Counted from the stretch's first letter, positions 1 through 6,710 are shown. The stretch: DNA of 7,045 nucleotides from Flavobacteriales bacterium (GCA_002862585.1 PKDP01000081.1:1-7045); one strand, 5' to 3'. Numbers and translations: made by a program. Notes: generated by a model not told the origin, from the letters alone.

Positions 1-468
1 ATCAGTTTGTGAAGAAGTCATTAAATACCAATGGGTTTCTTTCAAAATAGATTGACCTTTGTGCTCATAAGTATGGTATGTATTCATTAACTTATCTACA
101 ATTTCCAAATCGTTAAGACCACACTCTTCTTGAACTTCTCTTTTAGCACAAACATCTATACTCTCACCAATTTCTAGTTTACCTTTAGGCAAATCCCATT
201 TCCCATTTCTAAAAATCATGAGTACCTTCTGATTGTTCACAACCAGTCCTCCTGCTGCTTTGATAATCTCGAAATTCGACTTGAAATTTGCCCAAATTAA
301 ATCGCAATTATCAGCATAAACACAAAATTTTAATGGATTTTTATCGTTCAGGCGTGTAAATAATTGAGACCAAGAGAATGGCTCATCAAAATGAAATAAA
401 TAGTCCATCTCTTGTTCTTGATAATTAGAGATAACTAAAGAGTGATGATTTATAAAAACTTCATACAT
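1..468 (-). CDS. Nudix hydrolase (3' end outside window)
   Basis: This minus-strand gene reads open from ATG at 468 down to base 1 (156 codons, no stop), so its C-terminus is missing. Residues 96-118 form a complete Nudix box: G96, E102, then R110-E111, E114-E115 and G117, with the spacing of the GX5EX7REUXEEXGU consensus. This box binds the metal used to hydrolyse nucleoside diphosphates linked to another group. The lead-in WDLPKG at 91-96 is also typical. The first ~65 residues lie upstream of the fold and resemble the N-terminal extension of Bacteroidota Nudix proteins beside pyrE. I chose the start MYEVFIN because it resembles relatives; an in-frame ATG at 477 would add three residues and overlap the pyrE start codon. 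The substrate cannot be told from the sequence. The family call is firm; the specific function is unknown. Confidence 0.93.
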   Translation of the reverse strand, partial: MYEVFINHHSLVISNYQEQEMDYLFHFDEPFSWSQLFTRLNDKNPLKFCVYADNCDLIWANFKSNFEIIKAAGGLVVNNQKVLMIFRNGKWDLPKGKLEIGESIDVCAKREVQEECGLNDLEIVDKLMNTYHTYEHKGQSILKETHWYLMTSSQTD

Positions 469-475
469 TAGCACC

Positions 476-1117
476 ATGATTTTGGATACAGAAACCGCTA
501 AGCAAGTTGCAAAATCCTTATTGCAAATCAAAGCTATAATTTTAAACCCAAGTGAACCTTTTGTTTGGGCTTCTGGGTGGAAATCACCAATATATTGCGA
601 CAACCGAATTACACTATCTCATACTGAAGTAAGAACTTTTATTAGGCAACACTTAGTGGAAGGAATACTTTCTAAATATGGTAAACCAGATGTTATAGCT
701 GGTGTAGCTACGGGTGCTATTGCACATGGCGTTCTTATAGCTCAAGAATTAGGCCTTCCATTTGTTTATGTAAGAGCATCTGCTAAAGAACACGGAAGAC
801 AAAATCTTGTAGAAGGTAAAATTGAGAGCGGGCAATCTGTCGTTGTAATTGAAGATTTAATTAGCAGTGGAAAAAGCAGTCTTGCAGCTGTCAAAGCTCT
901 GGAGGACGGTGGCTTTAAGGTAAATGGCATGGGTGCTATTTTCAGTTATGGATTCGAAGAAGCTGAGCAAAACTTCAAAAACTCCAATTGTGAGTTATTT
1001 ACACTTGGGAACTACGAAACACTCATCAGTCAAGCATTAGAAACTAAGTATATTTCTAACGATGAGGTTGAACTCTTAAAAGAATGGAGAGAAAGCCCTT
1101 CAACTTGGAAAAAATAG
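476..1117 (+). CDS. pyrE: Orotate phosphoribosyltransferase
   Basis: PyrE transfers orotate to PRPP to give orotidine 5'-monophosphate, the fifth step of de novo UMP synthesis, in the cytoplasm as a dimer. The 213-residue length is normal for the family. Visible signatures are WASGWKSPIYCDNR at residues 31-44 near the N-terminus, the mobile catalytic loop RASAKEHG at 100-107 with K104 and H106, and the PRPP-binding motif VVVIEDLISSGKSS at 122-135, whose E126-D127 pair contacts the ribose. The Nudix gene starts only 7 bp away on the other strand, so the pyrE promoter must lie inside the Nudix coding sequence. I found no convincing TAnnTTTG box there. The stop TAG is followed directly by the ATG of the next gene, which suggests co-transcription. 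Confidence 0.97.
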   Translation: MILDTETAKQVAKSLLQIKAIILNPSEPFVWASGWKSPIYCDNRITLSHTEVRTFIRQHLVEGILSKYGKPDVIAGVATGAIAHGVLIAQELGLPFVYVRASAKEHGRQNLVEGKIESGQSVVVIEDLISSGKSSLAAVKALEDGGFKVNGMGAIFSYGFEEAEQNFKNSNCELFTLGNYETLISQALETKYISNDEVELLKEWRESPSTWKK

Positions 1118-1516
1118 ATGAGCGATATCAAAAGTCAAACTGTCGAAATAAATAAATCTGAAGAAGAAATCTTCAATTTCATAAGTGATTTCACAAACTT
1201 CAGTACTCTATTCCCTTCTCAAGTAAAAGACTTAAAAATTACAAGAGACAACTGTTCATTTTCAATTGACGGCATGCCAAATGTTAGCCTAAGAATTACA
1301 GAACGTACTGCATACAGCTGCGTAATAATGAGTGCAGAAGATGGCAAACTTCCATTCGATCTAAAATGTTGTTTGGAAAAGGTTGATGAAGAAACATGCC
1401 AAGCCCAATTTCATTTTAATGCGGAACTGAATATGATGATGAAAATGATGGTTGAAAAACCTCTTACAAATTTTCTGAACTTATTAGCTGAAAAATTAAA
1501 AGAGATTAAAGCTTAA
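1118..1516 (+). CDS. SRPBCC (START-like) fold protein of unknown role
   Basis: This is a 132-residue cytoplasmic protein without a signal peptide. Its start resembles the SRPBCC/polyketide-cyclase superfamily: an initial beta strand, then an EEIFNFISDFTNF helix (16-28). It ends with a long C-terminal helix (about 112-131) that would close a hydrophobic cavity. Such folds usually bind a hydrophobic ligand, but no catalytic residue is recognisable. A methionine cluster, MMMKMM at 106-111, precedes the last helix; I recall Met-rich sequence there in relatives, so it may not be peculiar. The ATG follows the pyrE stop with no spacer, implying one transcript and translational coupling. The family is reasonably sure; the ligand and any link to pyrimidine synthesis are unknown. 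Confidence 0.8.
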   Translation: MSDIKSQTVEINKSEEEIFNFISDFTNFSTLFPSQVKDLKITRDNCSFSIDGMPNVSLRITERTAYSCVIMSAEDGKLPFDLKCCLEKVDEETCQAQFHFNAELNMMMKMMVEKPLTNFLNLLAEKLKEIKA

Positions 1517-2233
1517 TTCCCCTACAGAATACGCCTTTTCCACCCCTTTTTCAATAAGTATTAATCGCCCAAAATCATCCACTTCTTTTACGATTGCTGA
1601 AAATTGATAGTCTTCTTTTGTGAAATTTACTAGACAGTCTTTTTTGTACAAATAAGAATGATATAAATCTTGAATTTGATTTTTGTCGTTTCTGAATAGT
1701 AAATAATATTTTTCAAGCTCTTGACATAAGGACGATAGAAGTTCTTTCATGCCAATATCGGCGTTGAGGACCTCTTTTAAAGAAATTGCAGACTCTATAT
1801 CCGAACAGTTATTATTTGCATTAATACCAATTCCAACAATACTTTTTTGCAGTTTTTTCTCTCTAATAGAGTTTTCTATGAGCACACCAGCTATTTTTTT
1901 ATCATTCACAAAAATATCGTTAGGCCATTTGATAAAAGACTTTACTCCCAAAACATTTAGTGAAGACACTAAAGCCAAGGCAATATATTTATTAAAAGTA
2001 AATTGGTGAGATAAATCAAGTTTTGGATAAAACAAAACACTAAGACACAAGGACTTGCCACCCTCAGATATCCATGAATTATTTCTTTGCCCCCTACCAT
2101 TAATTTGATTTTCAGCATACACTACAGTACCTTCTACTATTTTCTCATTATTTGATAAATTCAATAAGAAAGTATTAGTGGAATCAACCGACTTGAGGCT
2201 AATGAGATTTTGTCCTATAAACAAGGTATTCAT
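1496..2233 (-). CDS. birA: Biotin--[acetyl-CoA-carboxylase] ligase
   Basis: This enzyme activates biotin with ATP to biotinyl-AMP and attaches it to a lysine of biotin carboxyl carrier proteins. Visible motifs are GRGQRNNSW at 46-54 (the biotinyl-AMP loop, GRGRRGRxW in E. coli), KWPND at 102-106, KKIAGVLIE at 112-120 carrying the conserved active-site lysine, and GIGIN at 134-138. At 245 residues it lacks the N-terminal winged helix of E. coli BirA, so it should be a monofunctional ligase and not a repressor of biotin synthesis. A short C-terminal domain is present (about 198-245). It is convergent with the SRPBCC gene, sharing 21 bp, and divergent from rsfS. No carboxylase or biotin synthesis gene is nearby. 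The symbol is used for the ligase activity only. Confidence 0.95.
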   Translation of the reverse strand: MNTLFIGQNLISLKSVDSTNTFLLNLSNNEKIVEGTVVYAENQINGRGQRNNSWISEGGKSLCLSVLFYPKLDLSHQFTFNKYIALALVSSLNVLGVKSFIKWPNDIFVNDKKIAGVLIENSIREKKLQKSIVGIGINANNNCSDIESAISLKEVLNADIGMKELLSSLCQELEKYYLLFRNDKNQIQDLYHSYLYKKDCLVNFTKEDYQFSAIVKEVDDFGRLILIEKGVEKAYSVGELSFNLF

Positions 2234-2260
2234 TTAAGCAAATTAACGGATTAATTTCTG

Positions 2261-2268
2261 TATTTTTG
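2261..2268 (+). promoter_or_regulatory. Candidate Bacteroidota -7 element for rsfS operon
   Basis: TATTTTTG matches the Bacteroidota -7 consensus TAnnTTTG at all fixed positions. It lies 37 bp upstream of the rsfS ATG inside the 72 bp divergent gap, which would give a leader of roughly 30 nt. No clean TTG -33 element is found at the usual distance, so this rests on one box in AT-rich DNA. Confidence 0.5.
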
Positions 2269-2305
2269 TACCTTAAAATAAACACTATATTTTTTATAGC
2301 TTTTA

Positions 2306-2683
2306 ATGGCTAAAAACAAAAAATTAAATACTTCCAATATTCTTGCAAATGCAATTGTTGATGGAATGAAAAACCTCAAAGCTAAAGATATTGTAAGTTT
2401 AGATTTAAGAGAAATTGAATCATCCGTTTGCGAGTATTTTGTAATCTGTCATGGAACGTCAAACACTCACGCTTCAGCTATTGCAGATTCTATTATTGAG
2501 GAAACGTTAAAAGAAGTAAAAGAAAAACCTTGGCAAAAGGAAGGCTTGACAAATGGCGACTGGGTATTATTAGATTATGGCAATGTCGTTGTTCATATTT
2601 TCCAGAAAGAAACAAGGGAGTACTACAATATTGAAAAATTATGGGGAGATGCTAAAATCCAACTCTTCAAAGAATCCGCTTAA
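2306..2683 (+). CDS. rsfS: Ribosomal silencing factor RsfS (RsfA/Iojap family)
   Basis: RsfS binds ribosomal protein uL14 on the large subunit and blocks subunit joining, lowering translation when nutrients are scarce. The protein has 125 residues, close to the family norm. Family signatures are EYFVICHGTSNTH at 43-55, IADSI at 59-63, WVLLDYGNVVVHIF at 86-99 and REYYNIEKLWGDA at 104-116, together covering the whole conserved fold. It heads a plus-strand run with ftsH starting 2 bp after its stop, and a TAnnTTTG-like box lies 37 bp upstream. The ATG chosen is the first in frame after that box. In many other bacteria the gene sits beside nadD; its pairing with ftsH here is a layout I recall from Flavobacteriia. 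Confidence 0.95.
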   Translation: MAKNKKLNTSNILANAIVDGMKNLKAKDIVSLDLREIESSVCEYFVICHGTSNTHASAIADSIIEETLKEVKEKPWQKEGLTNGDWVLLDYGNVVVHIFQKETREYYNIEKLWGDAKIQLFKESA

Positions 2684-2685
2684 CA

Positions 2686-4632
2686 ATGAAAAATAAAAAA
2701 CAAGAACCAAAAGGAGTAAAGTTCAACTTTTACTGGATTTACGCAATTATTGCCGTCTTATTTTTCGGCATTCAGATTTTCAGTGTTAATACAACACAAG
2801 AAACATCTTGGCAGGAATTTAACCGCACCATGCTTCAAACTGAAGAAGTGGAAAAGGTAGTGGTAGTAAACAGAGACGTTGCTCAAATATACATAAAGGA
2901 ATCAGCTCTGAATAAAGAAAAACACAAGTCTGTAAGTGAAAAATCTTTTGGCAATACAACTAATAAAGGACCACACTATTACTTTCAGATTTCTTCCCCT
3001 GACAATTTAGAAGAGAAACTAAAAGAAGCACAAGCTAATTTTAATGAAGAAGACAGAATTGAAATAAAATATTCAACACAAAAAGATATCATTGGCGATG
3101 CATTCAGTTGGATATTTCCAATCCTAATAATGGTTGCCATATGGATTTTCTTTATGAGAAGAATGAGTGGAGGTGGGGGTGGACCAACTGGACAGATTTT
3201 CAATATTGGAAAATCTAAAGCAACACTGTTTGACAAAACAAAGGTAAATGTTTCCTTTAAGGATGTTGCTGGTCTGGAAGGAGCTAAAGAAGAGGTAGAG
3301 GAAATTGTTGATTTTCTTAAAAACCCGAAAAAATATACCGCATTGGGTGGTAAAATACCAAGAGGAGCACTACTTGTAGGCCCTCCTGGAACAGGTAAAA
3401 CCTTATTAGCTAAAGCTGTAGCTGGCGAAGCACAAGTGCCATTCTTCTCTTTATCAGGTTCTGACTTTGTTGAAATGTTTGTAGGTGTAGGTGCTTCAAG
3501 GGTAAGAGATTTATTTAAGCAAGCAAAAGAAAAATCTCCTTCAATAATTTTTATTGATGAGATTGATGCTATCGGTAGAGCTAGAGGCAAAAACAATATT
3601 ACTGGCGGCAATGATGAAAGAGAAAACACGCTAAATCAGTTACTGACTGAGATGGATGGTTTTGGCACTAACTCAGGTGTAATTGTAATTGGGGCAACAA
3701 ATAGAGCTGATGTATTGGACAGAGCACTTCTGAGAGCTGGCCGATTCGATAGACAAATTTTCGTTGACCTACCAGATTTAAATGAGCGAAAAGAAATATT
3801 CCAAGTTCATGTAACGCCTCTTACTTTGAGTAAAGATGTTGATATTGACTTCTTATCAAAACAAACACCAGGCTTTTCTGGCGCAGATATTGCCAATGTA
3901 TGTAATGAATCAGCTCTTATTGCAGCACGAAAAAACAAAAAGATTGTAGAAAAACAAGACTTCTTAGACGCTGTAGATAGAATTATTGGCGGACTCGAAA
4001 AGAAAAACAAAATTATCTCACAAGATGAGAAAAGAATTGTTGCTTTCCATGAAGCTGGACATGCCACTGTAAGCTGGTTTATGCAATACGCTTCTCCATT
4101 AGTAAAAGTTACCATTGTTCCTAGAGGACGTTCTTTGGGCGCTGCCTGGTACTTACCTGAAGAAAGACAGTTAACTACTACCGAACAACTCATTCATGAA
4201 ATGTGTGCTACTTTAGGTGGACGAGCTGCAGAAAAAATCATCTTCAATAAAATTTCTACTGGGGCTCTCAGTGATTTAGAAAAGGTAACTAAACAAGCCT
4301 ATTCAATGGTTTCTGTTTACGGATTAAGCGATAAACTAGGGAATATAAGCTACTACGATTCTAGTGGTAGAGATGGATTCACAAAACCTTACAGTGAAGC
4401 TACAGCCAAGTTAATTGATGACGAGGTCAGTAAATTAATTGAGGATTGCTACAAGCAAACACTAATCCTTCTTAAAAAACATAAAACTAAACTGACTAAG
4501 CTGGCTGAACTTTTACTTGAAAAAGAAGTCATTTTTAAAGAGGATTTGCTAGATTTGTTTGGACCACGAGCATGGGATAATGAAAAAGAAGATGACTCAA
4601 AACAATTGGATAACTCTGGAGACAACAATTAA
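2686..4632 (+). CDS. ftsH: ATP-dependent zinc metalloprotease FtsH
   Basis: FtsH is a membrane-anchored hexameric AAA+ protease that extracts and degrades misfolded membrane proteins and some regulatory proteins. In its 648 residues I see a first membrane helix (about 15-33), an extracytoplasmic domain (34-138), a second helix (about 139-157), and a glycine-rich linker (162-166). The AAA module has Walker A GPPGTGKT (232-239), pore motif FVG (265-267), Walker B IIFIDE (287-292) and arginine fingers R353 and R356. The protease domain has HEAGH (455-459), with D530 as the likely third zinc ligand. All key residues are intact. The last ~20 residues are polar and acidic, and their DNA also encodes the start of the next gene. 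Position between rsfS and cdsA suggests one operon. Confidence 0.98.
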   Translation: MKNKKQEPKGVKFNFYWIYAIIAVLFFGIQIFSVNTTQETSWQEFNRTMLQTEEVEKVVVVNRDVAQIYIKESALNKEKHKSVSEKSFGNTTNKGPHYYFQISSPDNLEEKLKEAQANFNEEDRIEIKYSTQKDIIGDAFSWIFPILIMVAIWIFFMRRMSGGGGGPTGQIFNIGKSKATLFDKTKVNVSFKDVAGLEGAKEEVEEIVDFLKNPKKYTALGGKIPRGALLVGPPGTGKTLLAKAVAGEAQVPFFSLSGSDFVEMFVGVGASRVRDLFKQAKEKSPSIIFIDEIDAIGRARGKNNITGGNDERENTLNQLLTEMDGFGTNSGVIVIGATNRADVLDRALLRAGRFDRQIFVDLPDLNERKEIFQVHVTPLTLSKDVDIDFLSKQTPGFSGADIANVCNESALIAARKNKKIVEKQDFLDAVDRIIGGLEKKNKIISQDEKRIVAFHEAGHATVSWFMQYASPLVKVTIVPRGRSLGAAWYLPEERQLTTTEQLIHEMCATLGGRAAEKIIFNKISTGALSDLEKVTKQAYSMVSVYGLSDKLGNISYYDSSGRDGFTKPYSEATAKLIDDEVSKLIEDCYKQTLILLKKHKTKLTKLAELLLEKEVIFKEDLLDLFGPRAWDNEKEDDSKQLDNSGDNN

Positions 4633-4801
4633 GCCCTATCAATTAGAATTAATGAAAGGTTTATTATTAGATAATGAAATCCAATCTGTTATTATCAATA
4701 AAATTGATTCTTCATACCTTCAATTTGGCGAAGCTGAACTAAAAGTAAAAGCATCGGATCTTGAGACAGCAAAAGAAATATTGAAAGATGTCCAAGAGTA
4801 A
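4592..4801 (+). CDS. DUF2007-type small protein (putative signal transducing protein)
   Basis: This is a small soluble protein, 69 residues from the chosen start. The pattern of WITLETT, then YQLELMKGLLLDNEIQSVIIN, then DSSYLQFGEAELKV and a C-terminal helix ending AKEILKD matches what I know of the DUF2007 family (PF09413), a beta-alpha-beta fold with a ferredoxin-like look. Its function is not established; the 'signal transducing' label is historical. Three in-frame ATGs are possible: 4559, 4580 and 4592. I chose 4592 because family members begin only a few residues before the first strand; the longer forms add 4 or 11 residues (MKKK or MDHEHGIMKKK). Even the shortest overlaps ftsH by 41 bp, and its end overlaps cdsA by 14 bp, so translation is probably coupled to both. 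Confidence 0.75.
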   Translation: MTQNNWITLETTIKPYQLELMKGLLLDNEIQSVIINKIDSSYLQFGEAELKVKASDLETAKEILKDVQE

Positions 4802-5609
4802 ATTAAAGACAAGAACCATAACTGGAGCATTGTATGGCATTGTTTTTATCTCCAGTCTAATACTTGGAGAGCTCAGCAGCTCACTCTTTTTTCTTGTCGT
4901 AATGCTTCTTGCTATTAAAGAGTTTTATGCACTAGTTCAAAACGAAAAAACCAAACCTCAAGTTTACTTAGGAATGCTCATTTCGTTTGGTTTATTTGCC
5001 TCCTCATTTTTATATTTCAAAAGCTTCGAATTATCAAAAATTAGTTTCGCAATAAGTTGCTTTCTTGTTCTATTAGTGTTCATCCTTGAATTGTTCCGAA
5101 AGGAGAGTGTGAGCTATAACAACATAGGACTTACTTTGATGGGGGTTATTTACGTATCCGTTCCAATGTCATTGACATTTTTCTTGAGTCATAATGACGC
5201 TAATCAGTATGACTATATGTTCCTTTTGAGTGTCTTTATTTTAATTTGGATGAGTGATGTTGGCGGCTATTTTGCTGGGGTCAATTTTGGCAAGCACAAA
5301 CTATTAGAACGCATCTCACCAAAGAAAAGTTGGGAAGGTGTAGCTGGGGGTTTTGTTCTTTGTATAATTAGCTCGATAGTTCTCTCAAACTTCGTCACTA
5401 AATTAGACCTAACAGAATGGATAATCTTAGGTATAATCATTTGCATATCTTCAGTTATTGGCGATTTAATAGAGTCAATGATAAAACGAACAGCAAACGT
5501 TAAAGATAGCGGAAATATTTTACCAGGACATGGCGGAATACTCGATCGTTTTGATAGTGCTTTACTAGTAATTCCAATAGTATATATTTATATAATTTTA
5601 ATTTCATGA
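4788..5609 (+). CDS. cdsA: Phosphatidate cytidylyltransferase (CDP-diglyceride synthase)
   Basis: CdsA makes CDP-diacylglycerol from phosphatidic acid and CTP, the branch point for all phospholipids, in the inner membrane. The 273-residue protein is mostly hydrophobic with about seven or eight membrane segments. The C-terminal CTP-transferase signature is complete over residues 230-256: SMIKR, then KDSGNILPGHGG (239-250), then DRFD (253-256). It supplies the paired aspartates and basic residues of the active site. The upstream motifs SDVGGYFAG (156-164) and SPKKSWEG (177-184) are also as expected. The ATG at 4788 lies inside the end of the preceding gene, and its stop overlaps the psd start by 4 bp (ATGA), so it is tightly coupled to psd, which acts two steps downstream in phosphatidylethanolamine synthesis. 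Confidence 0.97.
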   Translation: MSKSKLKTRTITGALYGIVFISSLILGELSSSLFFLVVMLLAIKEFYALVQNEKTKPQVYLGMLISFGLFASSFLYFKSFELSKISFAISCFLVLLVFILELFRKESVSYNNIGLTLMGVIYVSVPMSLTFFLSHNDANQYDYMFLLSVFILIWMSDVGGYFAGVNFGKHKLLERISPKKSWEGVAGGFVLCIISSIVLSNFVTKLDLTEWIILGIIICISSVIGDLIESMIKRTANVKDSGNILPGHGGILDRFDSALLVIPIVYIYIILIS

Positions 5610-6256
5610 ACTTAATTCACAAAGAAGGGTACAGAATCATTGCAACGACAATAATTCTTTTATTAGCAATAAACTATTTAGTTAGCCTGTCAGAAATAAA
5701 TTGGCTTATTACATTAATACAAATCGCCACTTTAATAGTATTAGTATTGGTCGTTCAATTTTTTAGAAACCCCAAGAGAGTTGTAACAGCTAAAGAAAAC
5801 GAAGTTGTAGCACCTGCTGACGGAAAAATAGTTGTAATTGAGGAAGTTGAAGAGCCTGAATTTTTCAAAGACAAAAGAATTCAAGTTTCTATTTTTATGT
5901 CTCCAGTTAACGTACATGTCAATAGGTATCCAATCAATGGCACTGTGAAATACTCAAAGTATCACCCTGGAAAATATCTCGTGGCATGGCATCCAAAATC
6001 ATCAACATTAAATGAACGAACTACGGTAGTTGTTGAAAATGATAAAATAGCTCTTCTATTTCGTCAAATTGCTGGTGCAGTAGCTAGAAGAATAGTACTC
6101 TACGCTAAAAAAGATGCTTTAGCCAAAAAAGGTGAAGATTACGGATTTATAAAATTCGGTTCAAGAGTCGATGTATTTTTCCCTCTTGGAACCAAGATAA
6201 ATGTTGAAATGAATCAAGTTGTAAAAGGAAACAAAACTGTGCTAGCTACATATTAA
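5606..6256 (+). CDS. psd: Phosphatidylserine decarboxylase proenzyme (short form)
   Basis: Psd decarboxylates phosphatidylserine to phosphatidylethanolamine using a pyruvoyl group made by self-cleavage. The 216-residue length fits the short class, not the ~320-residue E. coli form. Two hydrophobic segments (about 11-28 and 32-53) anchor it in the membrane. The catalytic domain shows APADGKI (69-75, D72), SPVNVHVNRYP (99-109, H104), NERT (136-139) and the cleavage site FGS (184-186). Cleavage between G185 and S186 would give a 185-residue beta chain and a 31-residue pyruvoyl-bearing alpha chain. D72, H104 and S186 are the likely self-processing residues, by analogy with the family. Phosphatidylserine synthase is not in the window. 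The ATGA overlap with cdsA supports co-translation. Confidence 0.96.
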   Translation: MNLIHKEGYRIIATTIILLLAINYLVSLSEINWLITLIQIATLIVLVLVVQFFRNPKRVVTAKENEVVAPADGKIVVIEEVEEPEFFKDKRIQVSIFMSPVNVHVNRYPINGTVKYSKYHPGKYLVAWHPKSSTLNERTTVVVENDKIALLFRQIAGAVARRIVLYAKKDALAKKGEDYGFIKFGSRVDVFFPLGTKINVEMNQVVKGNKTVLATY

Positions 6257-6266
6257 TTTTTTTTAG

Positions 6267-6274
6267 TAACTTCG
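6267..6274 (+). promoter_or_regulatory. Weak candidate -7 element before the Cys-rich gene
   Basis: TAACTTCG differs from TAnnTTTG at one fixed position and lies 23 bp upstream of the ATG at 6298, inside a 41 bp gap after psd. A run of eight T (6257-6264) precedes it, and the leader is A-rich as in Bacteroidota. No TTG is present at the -33 distance. It would give the gene its own transcript, but read-through from psd is equally possible. Confidence 0.3.
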
Positions 6275-6297
6275 AATAAATTAAAACCATAAACAAA

Positions 6298-6654
6298 ATG
6301 CAAAAATTAATTTTTATATTATTATTCGGGTTTTTATCCACTAATATGATTGCTCAAACAACTTCTTCAAAATCTGAAGACGTAAAAGTAGAGCAAACAG
6401 TTAAAAAATGTTCATCTTCAGATGAAGCAAAAAAATGCTGTAATAAAGATGCAAAAGCAAGTGCAGAGAAATCTAAATCTTGTTGTAAAGGCGAAAAAGC
6501 TAAGTGTTCTAGCTCCAAAAAAGAAGTAAAAGAAACTTCTGCTAAGAAATGTTCTAAAGGCGACGCATGTTGCTCAAAAACAGGAAAAAAAGTAGCTAAT
6601 TGCGACAAGAAAAAACAAGGTTGTTGTAGCTCAAAGCAGATGCCAACTAGCTAA
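6298..6654 (+). CDS. Small secreted Lys/Cys-rich protein, unknown function
   Basis: I do not recognise this 118-residue protein. Residues 1-19 form a clear Sec signal peptide: lysine, a hydrophobic LIFILLFGFL core, and the AQ junction (A19/Q20) common in Bacteroidota. No lipobox cysteine is present, so export to the periplasm or outside is expected. The mature part is low-complexity and strongly basic (27 Lys against 12 acidic residues in the whole protein), with no Arg, His, Trp or Tyr. It holds 12 cysteines: pairs at 47-48, 62-63, 91-92 and 109-110, and singles at 38, 70, 85 and 102. Each single lies 5 to 8 residues from a pair, giving four three-cysteine units. Metal binding or a disulfide network is plausible but inferred. 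It lies between psd and a terminator. The clear start, signal peptide and terminator argue for a real gene. Confidence 0.85.
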   Translation: MQKLIFILLFGFLSTNMIAQTTSSKSEDVKVEQTVKKCSSSDEAKKCCNKDAKASAEKSKSCCKGEKAKCSSSKKEVKETSAKKCSKGDACCSKTGKKVANCDKKKQGCCSSKQMPTS

Positions 6655-6672
6655 ACATTTTAATAATTCATT

Positions 6673-6710
6673 AAAACTCGAATGGAAATTCTCTGTTCGA
6701 GTTTTTTTTT
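6673..6710 (+). terminator. Rho-independent terminator after the Cys-rich gene
   Basis: A perfect 10 bp inverted repeat, AAAACTCGAA (6673-6682) and TTCGAGTTTT (6696-6705), encloses a 13-nt loop. The 3' arm runs into nine consecutive T (6702-6710). It starts 18 bp after the stop codon at 6654. The upstream A-run complements the T-run, but no comparable U-tract exists for the minus strand beyond four T, so it acts mainly on the plus strand. It most likely ends the transcript from the rsfS-psd operon and/or the Cys-rich gene. Confidence 0.88.

Noticed and set aside
1749..2009. Plus-strand open frame opposite the biotin ligase gene
   Set aside because: It is a hydrophobic shadow of the ligase's conserved core on the other strand, including the KWPND region.
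2985..3629. Long open frame on the minus strand inside ftsH
   Set aside because: It lies wholly antisense to the conserved AAA domain of ftsH. Its product is low-complexity in Ser, Pro and Leu with no recognisable domain, as expected from a shadow frame.
3807..4193. Open frame on the minus strand opposite the FtsH AAA/protease region
   Set aside because: It is antisense to intact, conserved FtsH sequence and has no domain or plausible start signal.
6257..6264. T8 run right after the psd stop as a terminator
   Set aside because: No stable hairpin precedes it; only the short GCTAGC palindrome is nearby.
6364..6426. Two small inverted repeats in the Cys-rich gene (TCTTCA/TGAAGA at 6364-6380 and TTCATCT/AGATGAA at 6411-6426)
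   Set aside because: Arms are 6-7 bp with tiny loops in a region rich in Ser (TCT/TCA) and Glu (GAA) codons, which produce such repeats by chance; no T-run follows.
6429..6435. A7 run as a possible programmed frameshift site
   Set aside because: Both alternate frames end in unremarkable sequence (the +1 frame stops within three codons), and A-runs are expected in a Lys-rich gene of an AT-rich genome.
6354..6608. Minus-strand open frame opposite the Cys-rich gene
   Set aside because: The plus-strand gene has a signal peptide, a sensible leader and a terminator. The antisense frame only mirrors its repetitive Lys/Ser/Cys codons.
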